NCBI GenBank assembly: GCA_021234155.1
Contig: JAJEKV010000013.1
Coordinates: 12,550,669-12,614,668, forward strand
Source: Isoetes taiwanensis
Taxonomy: Eukaryota > Streptophyta > Lycopodiopsida > Isoetales > Isoetaceae
Length of the DNA stretch: 64,000 nt
Direction of reading: 5' to 3'
Shown here: piece by piece, positions 11,538 through 23,098 of the stretch
Numbering within the stretch: position 1 is the stretch's first letter
Layout: the number at the start of each line of letters is the position of its first letter
Translations under genes and position numbers: made by a program
Notes under the pieces: model-generated
What the model saw: the letters and a program-made list of their open reading frames with translations, nothing else
Databases searched by the model: none
Told to the model about the DNA's origin: nothing

Positions 11538-13111
11538 CTTGGAAACATCTGTATTCTGCGTTGATTCTCTATTGCCATCACCAGCTCCGCAATCAGCATC
11601 CTGCATTTCCTCCTGCAACAATTTTCACATGGCACAAGAAATCCTCGCCAGTGCTTATGACATATCATTATGGTATGATCATTTATTATAAAAGCATATT
11701 TCAATGTCAAATTGTAGGGATTCAAATGAACAATACTATCAAACAAAATCTAGAACACTGAAATTTCTATCAGCTAAGTGAACATGCATTGATTTTGCAG
11801 CGTACCCTTAGAATGGACTCCTCAACCTCATGATGGTTGGGAGGCTGAGGTAGTGTTGCCATTTCCTTCTCCAACCTTTCGTCTATTAGACATGTTATTA
11901 GAAGTAGTAAAATTAGAGTAGATGACAAAAAAGATTAAAAGCTAACCTTAGCATTCAAAGCATCCAGTGATGACTTTATCATCCTCTAGTTGCTTCTAAA
12001 ATATAGAAATGGTGGCGATTGTTTCCTATTTTTCCAACATTTTTATAGAAACGAATTTAGTAGAATTGGTGTTTTACCATAAAATTGAGGTTTTTACTGT
12101 AAAATGTCCATAAATTTGGCGAATTTACTATAATTGGGATGCAATAATATTAAATTTTGGCGATTTTATGAAATTCTTTAACGTACGCATCCTAGTAAAC
12201 CATCGAATCCAAATTTTAAAAAATGGTAAAATATAGCAACTTTACGAAGTTTCACACCTTAAAGTCATCACTGAAAGCATCTTGATCAGATTTCTTTTGA
12301 CTACTAGACGTTTCCCAGATTTTCCTCCTCCACAGCTTCTTCGTAGAGAGAAACATAAAGTACAAAATGTAACAGCGTCATTAGCCATTCAGAAGTAACA
12401 CCGCCGGAACTTCCCTTATTACCGCATTGCTAGAGCTTGTGGCTATCAACTGCTGTACATCACCGGCCATTCTGCTTGGCCCCTCTGCCAGGACTTCGTT
12501 ATGTCCACTCCTGTTGTCTGCAAGGTGACAGTTTTAAGAATCTTTGTAGGGAAAACTTGTATGGCATACATCGTGCAGAAGGGTTCTAAACAGCTAGTAA
12601 AGCTCAGCAGAAAGCATGATTGAAAGAACAAACTTAAAATAACTTTGCTAATATCCAATTAACACCAATTACCCATTATCGATGCTTGCTTTGAGCTCAC
12701 GACAATGCTACCTGCAATAAGTTTCTGACTTATGTGGCATTGTTCATGTAACCTCCCTTCTGGTTCACCACTGAGCTTTATTGATTGGGAGGAAGCAGTA
12801 CCAATAATACCATCTTTTTTCAGCCTGATCATGCCTCCGGGCTAGAAAAGCCTGGGCAACAAAATATTCTGAAAAGAAGACCATCAATGAGCGGTTCACG
12901 GCACCTCCCACACATGTAAAGCAAGAAGACCCTAGAAAATCCGACATGTTCAGAGCTAGTTTAAATCGATTTCGATCACGCGAATGATGATCAAACACTG
13001 ATTCAAATATGTCTGCGTTTGGTATCTTCTTGTTCTGTATAAATATTTTGCCTTAGGGCCATAAATAAAACACTTGGGTTACCTGAAAAGCCATCTGAAT
13101 CGCCAAGCTTC
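11538..13111 (-). CDS. Spliced gene of unknown product (partial model)
   Basis: Seven candidate exons on minus have good splice sites: 13083-13111, 12712-12841, 12423-12517, 12258-12338, 11947-11985, 11806-11882 and 11538-11612. Donors are GTAACC, GTAGCA, GTAATA, GTGTGA, GTTAGC, GTACGC and GTAAGT. The first five join in consistent phase without a stop, over about 120 codons. The product is hydrophilic, with pieces such as GMIRLKKDGIIGTASSQS, KLWRRKIWETSSSQKKSD, RMIKSSLDALNAK and EEMQDADCGAGDGN. The step from 11947 to 11882 is out of phase, so a small exon is missed or the gene is damaged. An ATG at 13408 (MAPK then a GTAAAG donor) could be exon 1, but the exons between are unresolved. The 3' end lies below 11538. 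I do not recognise the family. The phase agreement argues for a real or recently real host gene. Confidence 0.45.
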
Positions 13112-13371
13112 CTACAGTTTAAATAGAACACCAACAAAGCAAAAATTAGGGGTAAAATGACTGGGCTTGCCGATGAATCACGAAAGATTGCCGATAGCAT
13201 TGCGCCATAGCTACAGCTATTCTTGCAAATAAGGGGCCGGAAGAACTGGGTCTCAAAGGAAGCCTCACATGCGAGATAAGGAGAGGCATGCCTTCGCATG
13301 CGCACCAAATGATCCGAAAGCATCCTTATTTTTGCGCTCAAGCCCCAGCATCGAGCTTTCAAGTCGAATCT

Positions 13372-13660
13372 GGTTGAACACGAAAATGCTTTACTTTTTA
13401 GGTGCCATGGTTGAACACGAAAATGCTTTACTTTAGCGCATCTGTTATAAAAAAAAAGTAAAAGACCGAAGCGTTAACGTTGGAGCCATTTAAGGAGACA
13501 CGTGTGCACATTCGAAATTGCCTTGCCTCCCAACAGGCCCACAATTGCCGTTGCATAGCATTTCCCGCTTCAAAATTTTTTCCATCGTTGGAAAGATGTG
13601 TTATAGATAGCCTAGTGACTCAAACCGCGATGTGTTATAGATAGCCTAGTGACTCAAACC
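13372..13660. repeat. Two short tandem duplications
   Basis: A ~39-bp unit with GAACACGAAAATGCTTTACTTT is present twice at about 13374-13436. A ~35-bp unit with GATGTGTTATAGATAGCC is present twice at about 13590-13662. Both look like local slippage or unequal repair events upstream of the unknown spliced gene. Confidence 0.7.
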
Positions 13661-13819
13661 GCAATTTATCCGTAATAAACAATAGGTCGAAATTACAGCG
13701 GCTCTACAGAATGAAAGCCTATTTTACAGAGCCAGTCGATTTGCTCAAGTTTTCAAGCTATTCTTATGGTTATTTATGTTGTTCAAGCATCAATAGTGTG
13801 ATCAATTCTAGCCTACACT

Positions 13820-13870
13820 AGAGCCAGTTCACATGCTTGTAAAAGGGTTCACTATATGTGAACCGGCTCT
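13820..13870. repeat. 15-bp inverted repeat (hairpin)
   Basis: AGAGCCAGTTCACAT at 13820-13834 pairs with ATGTGAACCGGCTCT at 13856-13870, with one mismatch and a 21-nt loop. A further AGAGCCAGTC at about 13727 suggests a small fold-back element that lost one arm. No coding content. Confidence 0.6.
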
Positions 13871-14134
13871 TAGGTCTAAGTATTCTTTTTTCATGTATTT
13901 AAAAGTTAATCATTGGATTATAAACCATTGAAATGTTAAATATACACAATAAGTACAACAAAATATATAAATACATGCCCGAACTGCAGTTGCGCCCCAA
14001 TGAAATCAATGCAAGCATAAACCCACCAACAACTACTTCTATAGCATGCTATTCATGACTGTAAGTACAAAATTTTGGATATGTTTAAGATTCGTGACCG
14101 GCCAAAAACTCCTCGTGAAGTATGGCTACGGCCT

Positions 14135-14240
14135 TGTAGTTGGTCTAGTGGCCAAAGCACCCCTTCCAAGTGCCAGAAATTCTTCTCAAAGTATGGCTAT
14201 GGCCTGCGCAGAGATCTACTAATCCGGGTTTGAACCCCGA
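14135..14240 (+). repeat. tRNA-like SINE head
   Basis: TGTAGTTGGTCTAGTGG (14135-14151) resembles an A box and D arm. GGGTTTGAACCCC (14226-14238) is a T arm with B box. The two lie further apart than in a tRNA because a TATGGCTA-GGCCT stretch is duplicated between them (about 14121 and 14191). This fits a decayed tRNA-derived SINE. Confidence 0.5.
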
Positions 14241-14507
14241 TGAGACCAAGGTAGCATCCGCAAATAAAATGAGCATTGAAACATTTGATTTCTCCATCAC
14301 ATATATGAAAGCGGGTTGGGGGGGGATAGGTTCTATACGTACAAAATTAAAATTCCTGACGTATAAAGTCAAAAAATACGTATTTTTTAATAAAATACAT
14401 ATTTAATGTATAAAAACCTTGCGTAGGAAAAAAAAATTTAGCGCCTGTAGCTCTCGTGAGCGTCTGTGAAATTTTTTTCACGTCAACCAAAAGAAAAAAC
14501 AGCGACA

Positions 14508-14548
<41 letters not shown>
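14508..14548 (+). repeat. Poly(T) tract
   Basis: An almost unbroken T-run of about 37 nt sits between two copies of the GCGTCTGTGAA motif. It could be the poly(A) of a minus-strand retroposed sequence, but no body was recognised. Confidence 0.8.
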
Positions 14549-14632
14549 CGGTTACATGCGAAACCTTACGCTTTAGCGTCTGTGAAAAAAAAAAAACTGC
14601 GAAAATGGGTTTTCACAGACTGTAAATTTGAA

Positions 14633-14840
<208 letters not shown>

Positions 14841-15110
14841 ATTATTTGATGGGTCCTATGGGGGTTGAATGTGGGTAGAGATTAATCCTATCCGCCTAAT
14901 TTTTGAGGTGGCACTTAAATGGCCCTTGGATTTGATGGGGGCATGCATGGGCCATGCATGGGCCATGCACCCCATCCATGAACCGCTTGATCGCACGCGT
15001 GTGAAATCTTGGCCCTTGATTTTTAAAGGGAAGATGCAAGGAAGGTCCCTTAAAAGGTGCTTTTTGGTGCAATCAATCTTAACCGTTGGATCAAAAAGGG
15101 GAGGAAAAAT
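14841..15110 (+). repeat. Direct repeat R, copy 1
   Basis: The repeat starts with ATTATTTGATGGGTCCTATG directly after the AT microsatellite and matches 16606-16860 over about 260 bp. Shared features include GGGTAGAGATTAATCCTATC, GAGGTGGCACTTAAATGGCC and a GGGCATGCATGG cluster followed by CACCCCATCC. The cluster GGGCCATGCATGGGCCATGC is itself a small tandem repeat. No protein is encoded. Confidence 0.85.
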
Positions 15111-15399
15111 CCTAACCATTAAATTTTTTATTAAATTGCAATTTCTTTATTAAAAGAGGTGAGGTGGCACCCTTATTTAATAAAAAGGTAATGAGGTGGC
15201 ATCAACATTAATAGGTGGACTTTCTAGGAAGCTTCTTTTTATAATCGCTTCAAAGGCCGATAACTTGCAAATGAGGGGGCCTGATGAAGGTGAGACCCAC
15301 ACCATTGGATTCCTCTCGTCGAGAACTTTCCAATGAGTGGTGCTTTGGCATCGCTCCCTCAGCAGCTTGGAGCTAATGTGATCGAATACTAAGTTTCTT

Positions 15400-16555
15400 T
15401 TTGGAAACTTAGAATTTTACTGAGAATCTATCTTGAATTTAAAAGAATCTAGGGGAATCTCCATAGGATTTTAGAGAATTTAAAAGGAAGCTCAAGAGAA
15501 TCTTTGGGAATCTATGAGAATCGCATAGGGAATCTTTGAGATTCTATATGAATCTTTATGAAACCTTTGAGAATGTAGAAGAATCTTCATAGAATCTAAG
15601 GGAATCTAGGAGAATCTACATAGAAATATGAGAAATCTAGAGGAATCTTGAGATGATCTTTAGGAGGCTAGGGGAACCCCAACAAAATTAGGGAATTTAT
15701 GGGAATCTCAAGAGAATCATAGAGAATCTAGTAGGATCGAAGTGCATCTTCATAAAATCTTTTGAGAATCCTTGAAAATCAGAGAATCTAAGGGAATCTA
15801 CATAGAATCTAAGGGAATCTATATAGAATCTAACAAAATTTAGGAGAATCCACATAGAATTTTGGAGACTCTAGAGGTTTCTTGTGATAAGTTCGAAAAA
15901 TCTAGAGGGATCTTTATAGAATCTTAAGAATCTAGGGAAGCTTTGTGGAATCTTAAGGAATCTTTCATTAATAAGTGTGTTTAGTAGGGGAATCTCGATA
16001 GAATCTAAGAGAATCTATATAGAATCTTGGAAAATCTGGGATAATCTTTGAGAATCTAAAGAGAATCTTAAGTAATTTATGGGATTAAGAGTATTTAAGA
16101 GAATCTTCCTTAAATCTTTGAGAATCTAGGATATTTTTTCCTGAATCTTCAAGAATCTAAGTGAACCTTTATAGAATCTTCATTGAATGGCTCAGAATCT
16201 AAGCGCATCTTCATAAAATCTTTGAGAATCTAGGGGAATCTTGATGGAATTTTCAAGATTCTAGGGGAATCTCTATAGAATCTAACAAAATCTAGGAGAA
16301 TCTACATAGAATTCTAAAGAATTTAGAGGATCCTTGTGATAACGTTTGAAATCTCGAGGAATCTTTGTAGAATCCTAAGAATCTAAGGGAATCTTAGGGA
16401 ATCTTTTACACTAAGTGTGTTTTTCTAGGGGAATCTTGATAGAACCTAAAGGAATCTAAGAGAATTTATATAGAATCTTAAGAAATGTAGAGAAAATTTG
16501 GGATAATCTTTGAGAATCTAGGGGAATCTTAAGAGAATCTTAAGTTTGGATGGCT
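15400..16555 (+). repeat. GAATCT satellite-like block
   Basis: More than 1.1 kb is built from degenerate units around AGAATCT, GGGAATCT and ATAGAATCT, spaced roughly 11-14 bp apart, with longer-range repeats such as AAGTGTGTTT (about 15975 and 16415) and GTGATAA (about 15882 and 16337). No frame stays open. It is locally amplified noncoding DNA lying exactly between the two copies of direct repeat R. Confidence 0.85.
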
Positions 16556-16605
16556 CAAAATTTGTGTACTCCCTTATAGTACACTCACTTGTATATATAT
16601 ATACA

Positions 16606-16860
16606 ATTATTTGATGGGTCCTATGGGGGGTTGAATGTGGGTAGAGATTAATCCTATCCGTCTAATTTTTGAGGTGGCACTTAAATGGCCCTTGGATTTG
16701 ATGGGGGGGCATGTATGGGGCATGCATGGGGCATGCACCCCATCCCTGGGCCGTCGATCGGGCACGTGAGAAATCGTGGCCCTTGATTTTTTTTAGGGAA
16801 GGTGTAAGGAAGGTGCCCCCTTATTTGGGGCTTTTGATATGGACCGTTGGATTTGAAGAT
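16606..16860 (+). repeat. Direct repeat R, copy 2
   Basis: This copy is preceded by a short TATATATATA run and matches 14841-15110 in order, with small length changes in G-runs. Spacing between the copies is 1,765 bp. Two readings are possible: terminal direct repeats of one element enclosing the satellite, or two insertions of the same small element. Confidence 0.85.
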
Positions 16861-17426
16861 TTCATCTCGGCCATCGATTAGTAACTCATTGAAGTTAATG
16901 CATTTATATTTAATGTTGGCATTATATTTAATGTTGGCACATTATTATAATTAATGTAGGTAGCCCATTGGGAAGGAAAAAAAAAAAAAAAAAAAAAATC
17001 CCTCCCTTTGCCCGATCGAAGCTTTTGATATGGCCGCAGCTTTTCGACCTTGCGCCATTGCTTGGGACGTTGCATTTCATAGCTTTCCCTACGCTTTCCG
17101 CTTCATCTTCTATGAATGAAGATTCTTTGTGCTATCTGCTATGCACGGCCAAGTGACCTAATTGGCCGTGATTATTACCCGCTTTCTTACCATTTTGAAT
17201 AATCTGGAGCAGTTGCCTCCAAGTAAGTGGTTTTGCCCCTATTGCTTCGTGTTTATTTGTAAATCCTGTATTTCAAAATCTATTCCTGTACCATGGCGGC
17301 CTAGGCAGATTGATACGCCCTATGCATATCTTCACACCCCTTTAGCTTCTACTTGCATGGATGTTCGAATCTAGATCGGTTGTGGCTGTTGGGAGGTGAT
17401 CGAGCGCCTTCGGGTATCCCAAGATA

Positions 17427-17547
<121 letters not shown>

Positions 17548-17889
17548 TTACGGCGGTCTGTGAAACCTTAAATTTACGTCGCAACAAACCTTCGTTTTAT
17601 GTCTGCTGAAAAACTTTCGCAGACGCTGAAAACGAAAGGTTTCAGCGTCTGTAATTTGAATTTCAAAAATATATATATATATTTTTTTTTAGACGCGATT
17701 TTCAATCGTTTTCGCCGACGCTGAAAAACTTTCAGCGTCGCCGATTAGAAGGTTTCGCAGCGTCTGAAAATCTTCCGACGCCGAATTTTTTTTTTCGTAT
17801 TTTTTCGTTTTATACGGCAAATATGTGTCAGATCATACAATTCATAATTATTAGGTATAAAACGCGTCTGACAGATTGAACCTATCCCC

Positions 17890-19225
17890 TCGGGGGGTGG
17901 AGGGGGGGATTTTGCATAGCATGGAGTGGGGGCGGGGGGTTTGCATTATTCTATAAAGACCCCCATGATACTTTGTATTTCTCCATGGTAGAGGTATGCG
18001 TCCACCCATGTATGTGATGTTAGCTATATGAGATCATTATCGTTATTTGTTACATACAACATGGTGACCAACCTTCTTGATTGTGGCGTATAGACACGGG
18101 GCATGAGGCTAAATGGTCACTTGGTGGTTTTATTTAGCTCTGTTTTGGCCTTCCTTTATCCCAAAATTATATATTATGTTTGCTTTGATCAAGAGTGGCC
18201 TCCTCCTGCGCTTGTTTCTTCATTTAAACTATTCAGTTTGGCAAATCAATATCTTTTTAACTTAAATGGTTGAAAGATCCGAAAAGTCGTTAAATGATGT
18301 GGTCACAGCCTAAGTAAATATCTATAACATGTTAACCTTACTAGGCATGTTAGGCTTCAGTAGGTCTAAAATGTTTTCTTCAAGCCTTGCTAGGCCTTTT
18401 CAGAATTGACTAGACATCCAAAAGTCGTATTCTTAATAAAATCAGAGATTTCAACCTATGAATTTGAGGAAAACATTTTCAGAGCGATTGAAAATTTCTT
18501 AGTAGTCTTAGCATTTGTTGAAGGTTTGGCCTCTTAAATAGAATTGAATCGAACTGTATTGAATTTTATCATCCACGAAGACCAAATGGCCTATGGAACC
18601 CAAACAAAGGACAACAGACTTATTGCTGTCCAAGATTAAAAACCCTTGTCTCGAAGGGTTTTCGAGGGAAATAGCAGTAACAGGCTTGCTAACCAACTAT
18701 ACATTCGTAGATGATTGTGTGACGATCGTGTCTTCAACAAGAATCCAAGTGAAGCTATCTATGTTTGGCATGCTCCTATATTGATATATCAACATTAGAA
18801 AGCATCTATAGATAATTCTAAATATGAAATTGGATGGATTGTATCTTGGAACCAAACTTGCTAAAGTGTATGAATGCACTAACATTCAACTTATTATCTG
18901 CAGGTGTAAATGGATCAACAAGGAAGGAATCCGAGGTAGGGAACATATGCATCAAAAGAAAATGTACTCGGATATTATATTTGACATTTTATAATGCATC
19001 AAGTATATGCATTAGGTTACACATAATTACATTGAAAAAGTAGTTGATTCTAATGTCTAAGCAATAAACGATCTTATATTAGTAAGTAGCGACTATAGTT
19101 TTAGAACTTTCTAAAGATGCAAAACAATTTACAAGAGACCAAAAAATAATAAATTACAAAAGATATGTTTTGTGCTTTTTTCATGATATTTGAATAAGGT
19201 CAAAGTATTTCAAAAAAAAACAAAA
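17890..19225. other. Intergenic DNA, nothing recognised
   Basis: Apart from a G-rich start (17885-17940), I see no gene, array or mobile-element end. Confidence 0.45.
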
Positions 19226-19226
19226 A

Positions 19227-19811
19227 ACACAAAAGACCATATCTATAGTGGTTTGGTGGTTAATTATGATAATTGTTTTTGGGTGCCTTATGAGTAATCA
19301 CTATAGATAGCCAAGTCCTCTTAGGCGAATATCTATGAGTAATTACCATGACAATTAACTTGGTATTGAAATCATAAAATAAACCATAACCATTTTATAA
19401 CACACACCGTGATATAAAAAACTAGCATGAATAACCACCATGGCATTTAAGTTGGTATAAAAAAGCACGCCATAAAGTACTTCAACTTTATGACAGTAGA
19501 AAATCAACATAAAGAACCATTGCCGCATTAAAGTTGTGTTGAAAAACCATGCTACACAACTCTGTCGATTTAATAAACCATGTGACATTAGAAAACCAAC
19601 ATGAACGACCACTGTTGGTGCTAGAAACTATATAATAAAACAATATCGGTTTTAATAAACCATGCTATAAGAAAAAAACAACATGAATAACCACGCACTA
19701 GTTATGAAAACCACTTATGTTATGTGGTTTTTATTAGGAATAAAAATTTTGACATAAAAAACCACATCTATAGTGGTTTCCTAGTGATTTATTATAATGG
19801 TTAAATTTTTG
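19227..19811. repeat. ACCA-rich degenerate array between two direct repeats
   Basis: A segment of about 55 bp containing ATCTATAGTGGTTT and ending in TTTTTGGGTG occurs at 19227-19282 and again at 19757-19811. Between them, degenerate units such as AACCATG, ATAAAAAACCA and CATGAATAACCAC recur. CCACATCTATAGTGG can form a hairpin at the edge. No coding potential. This may be a small non-autonomous element whose interior expanded. Confidence 0.55.
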
Positions 19812-19814
19812 GGT

Positions 19815-20605
19815 GTCTTGTGCTCCCTGCAGGCGTCAGGACGAGTGTGGAGGTGTCACCCAAAAGTTGATCCCTCAAATTTTGTAAAGTCCTGTTATGA
19901 GCTTTTGGCAATTCAGGATGAACTGCCTCCTTCGGACGGCTGGAGTCTCCAGGTGTCGGGAGATGACTGGGGAAACGTCTGGAGATGGGTGTGGAGCCCA
20001 GTCTTGCCCGCCTAGATTCGGGTGTTGCTGTGGCAGATAGTGCACCGATCCCTGAGGGTGAACACGTGGGTTCACAGGATTAATCCGCTGATCAGCGACC
20101 TATGTCCAATGTGTGGTGCCTGTGTAGAGACCCTGGAGCACTGTATGTTTCTTTGCTCAGACATCCAGCCGGCATGGCAGTGGATCCAGCGCCTCTTTCA
20201 CATCTCGCTCCGTAGTCAGGAGGTTCTTTTGGGGGTGTACCCTAGCGGGTGGTCCCAGCTTCAGAGTCTGGCCTTCCATTTGTGTAAAGCCTGGTTGTTT
20301 TGGCTCATTTGGAAGCAACGCCTCATGAAGGTGTTCAGGAATGAGGAGGTGCAGCCTGGGGTTTTGATCCCACAGTTGAGGTACAAACTATATCTTTCTT
20401 ACCTGGCGTCCCTCAGAGAGAGCACTTCAAGGCAGCAGTCTGGGAAACGACCATCCTCATTGTAGACAGTATTGGCAGGTTTGTCGTAGGTAGGTATACA
20501 TGCCAGGTGGGTTCTCGCTCCAGTGTGGGCAGGAGTACCCTAGTATCGCTCGTCTTGTATTTACGCTGTATTAATATTAGTTAACTTGATCTTTCAAAAA
20601 AAAAT
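19815..20605 (+). mobile_element. L1-type LINE 3' end (zinc-binding RT tail) with poly(A)
   Basis: Two blocks in one frame, separated by a single TAG at 20013-20015, encode the reverse-transcriptase zinc-binding domain (zf-RVT) typical of plant L1 LINEs: WGNVWRWVWSPVLPA, IRVLLWQIVHRSLRVNTWV, then DLCPMCGACVETLEHCMFLC. The C-x2-C and H-x4-C pairs of the zinc knuckle are visible. The frame closes at 20465, followed by about 130 bp of 3' untranslated region and an A-run near 20597-20605. The element is 5'-truncated. Its left junction falls right at the end of the second direct repeat at 19757-19811. Confidence 0.85.
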
Positions 20606-20609
20606 TTTT

Positions 20610-22030
20610 TTTAAATGACGTGCATTTAAAGGCAAAGTTGCAATTTGGGTATCGCAGTTTGTAGTGAGGTGCCTCTGACATGTAGCAATAGGGATTAAAA
20701 ATACAAGAAATTTATCGCGGCGAACATTTCTCTTCCCTACCTACTTCGTATCCATCGCAGGATAGACGCAAACCAAAAAGGTTTTGCTTTGAAATTGAAT
20801 AGCACTAAAAGAATAAGTGCAATATTTGGTTGATGTGGCCTTTGGTACTTCATTAGAAATTGCCACAATCCAAATTTTGACATATTATATTTTTGTTCAT
20901 GTGGACTTCACATGCAATATATTTTTGTTGTTGTGGACAATTATGCGCAAAATATTGTGATTCCACTATTTCTCACACACATAGCCATGTAACATGCACT
21001 TTGTCCGTGTGCACGAGTTCCAAGACATCTTTGGTTCTTGTTTTTTATTTCTTGAATGGCAACCTATTCCACTCTTAGAGTGTAGAGATATCATAGAATA
21101 TCCTCATTGCATGTGGCATATTTTCAATTGCAATCGATGAAGGTCGACATTTGTCAATTATCTTATATATAGCAGCAATCTGGACATTTGCTGGGCGCCC
21201 TACATAAATTGTCCAACTCTATTAAGTTGCCTATCTATGATAATGGTGAATGTTTTTTTCTACATCTAACCTATGTTTATGATTTATTAATTGAGTGTTT
21301 TCTTAGCGGGTCTTATATGTTGATGGACTTTCAAGCTTTTAACCTGTATTCATGAAAGGATATGTTGAACCCTAGAGATGCAAAAGACAACTTCTAGTAA
21401 CAAAAGAAAAATAAATGTAAGCATTATTATTATTATAAAATAGAGACGTGTTGGAGAGCAGACGTACGTAAACAATTGCTATGCACATCAACTTCTTCAT
21501 GTAGTCGGGAAAAACGTTTTTATGAAGTTGCGCATATAGTCTGAAACAACATTTTATCTTATAACATACAAGAATTTAGTGCCCTTGTGCACAAGAATTT
21601 AGCACCCTCTGAACCCCAAAAAATATGTCTAATCCTATCATTTTGAAGGTTGATGCTAGAAAAAATATCACATTATGTCACATTCTTCACCTCTGTTTTT
21701 GCAAAAGGAAAAAAGAACCTGCATTATTCAAAGCAACAAATGGTAATGCTTTAATTCGAGCCCTTCTAACCTTCTAATAAGCGGTCGTTATGTCTTAGCA
21801 TTAAAAGTTTTGCTACTAACCTTCCAATAAGCACATCACATGTCTTAGCATTAAATTTTTTGCTAGAACTTTGTTTGCACATTCAGTTAGAAATGAAAAA
21901 CTCTCCCTTTTGCACAATCTGTAATGATGATAACATTCACTTGTTGCCAGTTTCTGTGAATGACCCAACTGAACCCCTAGAGCAGTCAAGAGCCAAATCA
22001 TTGAGAAAATCTAGCCCAGGCCACAAAAAA
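20610..22030. other. Intergenic DNA, nothing recognised
   Basis: AT-rich sequence without convincing coding, RNA or repeat structure. A short duplicated phrase (TAAGC.CATCACATGTCTTAGCATTAAA-like) is present twice around 21780-21870. Confidence 0.4.
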
Positions 22031-22743
22031 CACTACTACAGAATAGGCAGTTTGCGACGTCGTTTGCAACGTAACGAGGACATCAAACGTCGCATGCACA
22101 CGCTTTAATAATATTTCCCGCTCGTCGTAAATGATGTCGCCGTGGATTCGTCGCAGCGCGACGTCACGTCGCACGTGCCATGTGTTAGCGACGTCATGGA
22201 CGTCCCAAATATGTACAAAACATGTCCTTATGACGTTTTACAGACGTCGCTCATATGTTGCTAAGACGCACATATATGTGCGCCCAAAATATTTTTTCGT
22301 GGACTTGAACCCCTAACATCTGGCTAACAAACCTGAGGCCTTACCAACACCTCAATAACTCGTATTTGTATTTATTCTGTGTTTAATCTTTAAGTCACAA
22401 TAAGCTGTTGCAGTTGCGACATTTCACGTTGTAATGACGTTGCACTTGTGACGTGATACGTCGCTAGTGCGGCGTGGCACGTAGTAAGCCATTGCGACGT
22501 CTGGCCAGACGTTCCAACTGTGACGTTTGATGTTCTACCTGCGACATCGTTTGAATTTTGTGCGACGTTGTAGGAACGTACTGGATTTTTGCCATTGCGA
22601 CGTCTGACCAGACGTTCCAACTGCGACGTGGGACATTCTATCTGCGACGTCGTTTAAATTTTGTGCGACGTCATGGGAACGTACGCGATTTTTGCGACGT
22701 GGAAGTTTCATATACGTCGCAAACAACCCATCCTCTAGTAGTG
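22031..22743. mobile_element. CACTA-like non-autonomous transposon
   Basis: The left end CACTACTACAGAATAGGCAG and the inverted right end CACTACTAGAGGATGGG share the CACTACTA start of CACTA (En/Spm) transposons. The subterminal zones are packed with TTGCGACGTC-type motifs in both orientations (more than 15 GACGT or ACGTC cores), as expected for transposase-binding repeats in that superfamily. There is no transposase frame in the 713 bp, so it would need a helper. The flanking trinucleotides (AAA left, AGA right) are not identical, so the 3-bp target duplication is unproven. A tRNA-like sequence lies in its middle. Confidence 0.7.
22300..22362 (-). repeat. tRNA-like sequence inside the CACTA element
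   Basis: On minus, TTGAGGTGTTGGTAAGGCCT reads like an A box with D arm, and GGGGTTCAAGTCC (22301-22313) like the T arm and B box, at a nearly tRNA-like spacing. It could be a captured tRNA or a SINE head nested in the transposon. A functional tRNA is unlikely because the acceptor stem does not close. Confidence 0.5.
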
Positions 22744-23098
22744 AGATCTGCATGCATTGTGCTTAAAAATCTAGAAACAATAAAAAAATTAAAGTTGAAG
22801 CGAACGAAAGATCTACAAAGTGGCCACAAGAATACAAAGAGGCAGCACAAATCAGACAAAAAGTTTATTCCGTTTATGTATCAAAGTTGGTTACATATCA
22901 AAGTAGCCCAATCTAGTGCATTGTTCAAAGTTGGTTATATATCTCCGTATCAAAGTTAATTACATATCAAAGAAGCCCAATTTACTGCAATGTTTCCTGA
23001 TTGACATGTTATGTATAAAGATTTTTTGTTGAGATATAAAGCCCAGATTGTCATGGTACTTATGGAGCTGTAAGGGTATGTTTCTTAGATGTAATATA

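Noticed and set aside
14841..16860. Direct repeat R as LTRs of a retrotransposon
   Set aside because: No TG...CA ends, primer-binding site or polypurine tract, and only satellite DNA lies between the copies.
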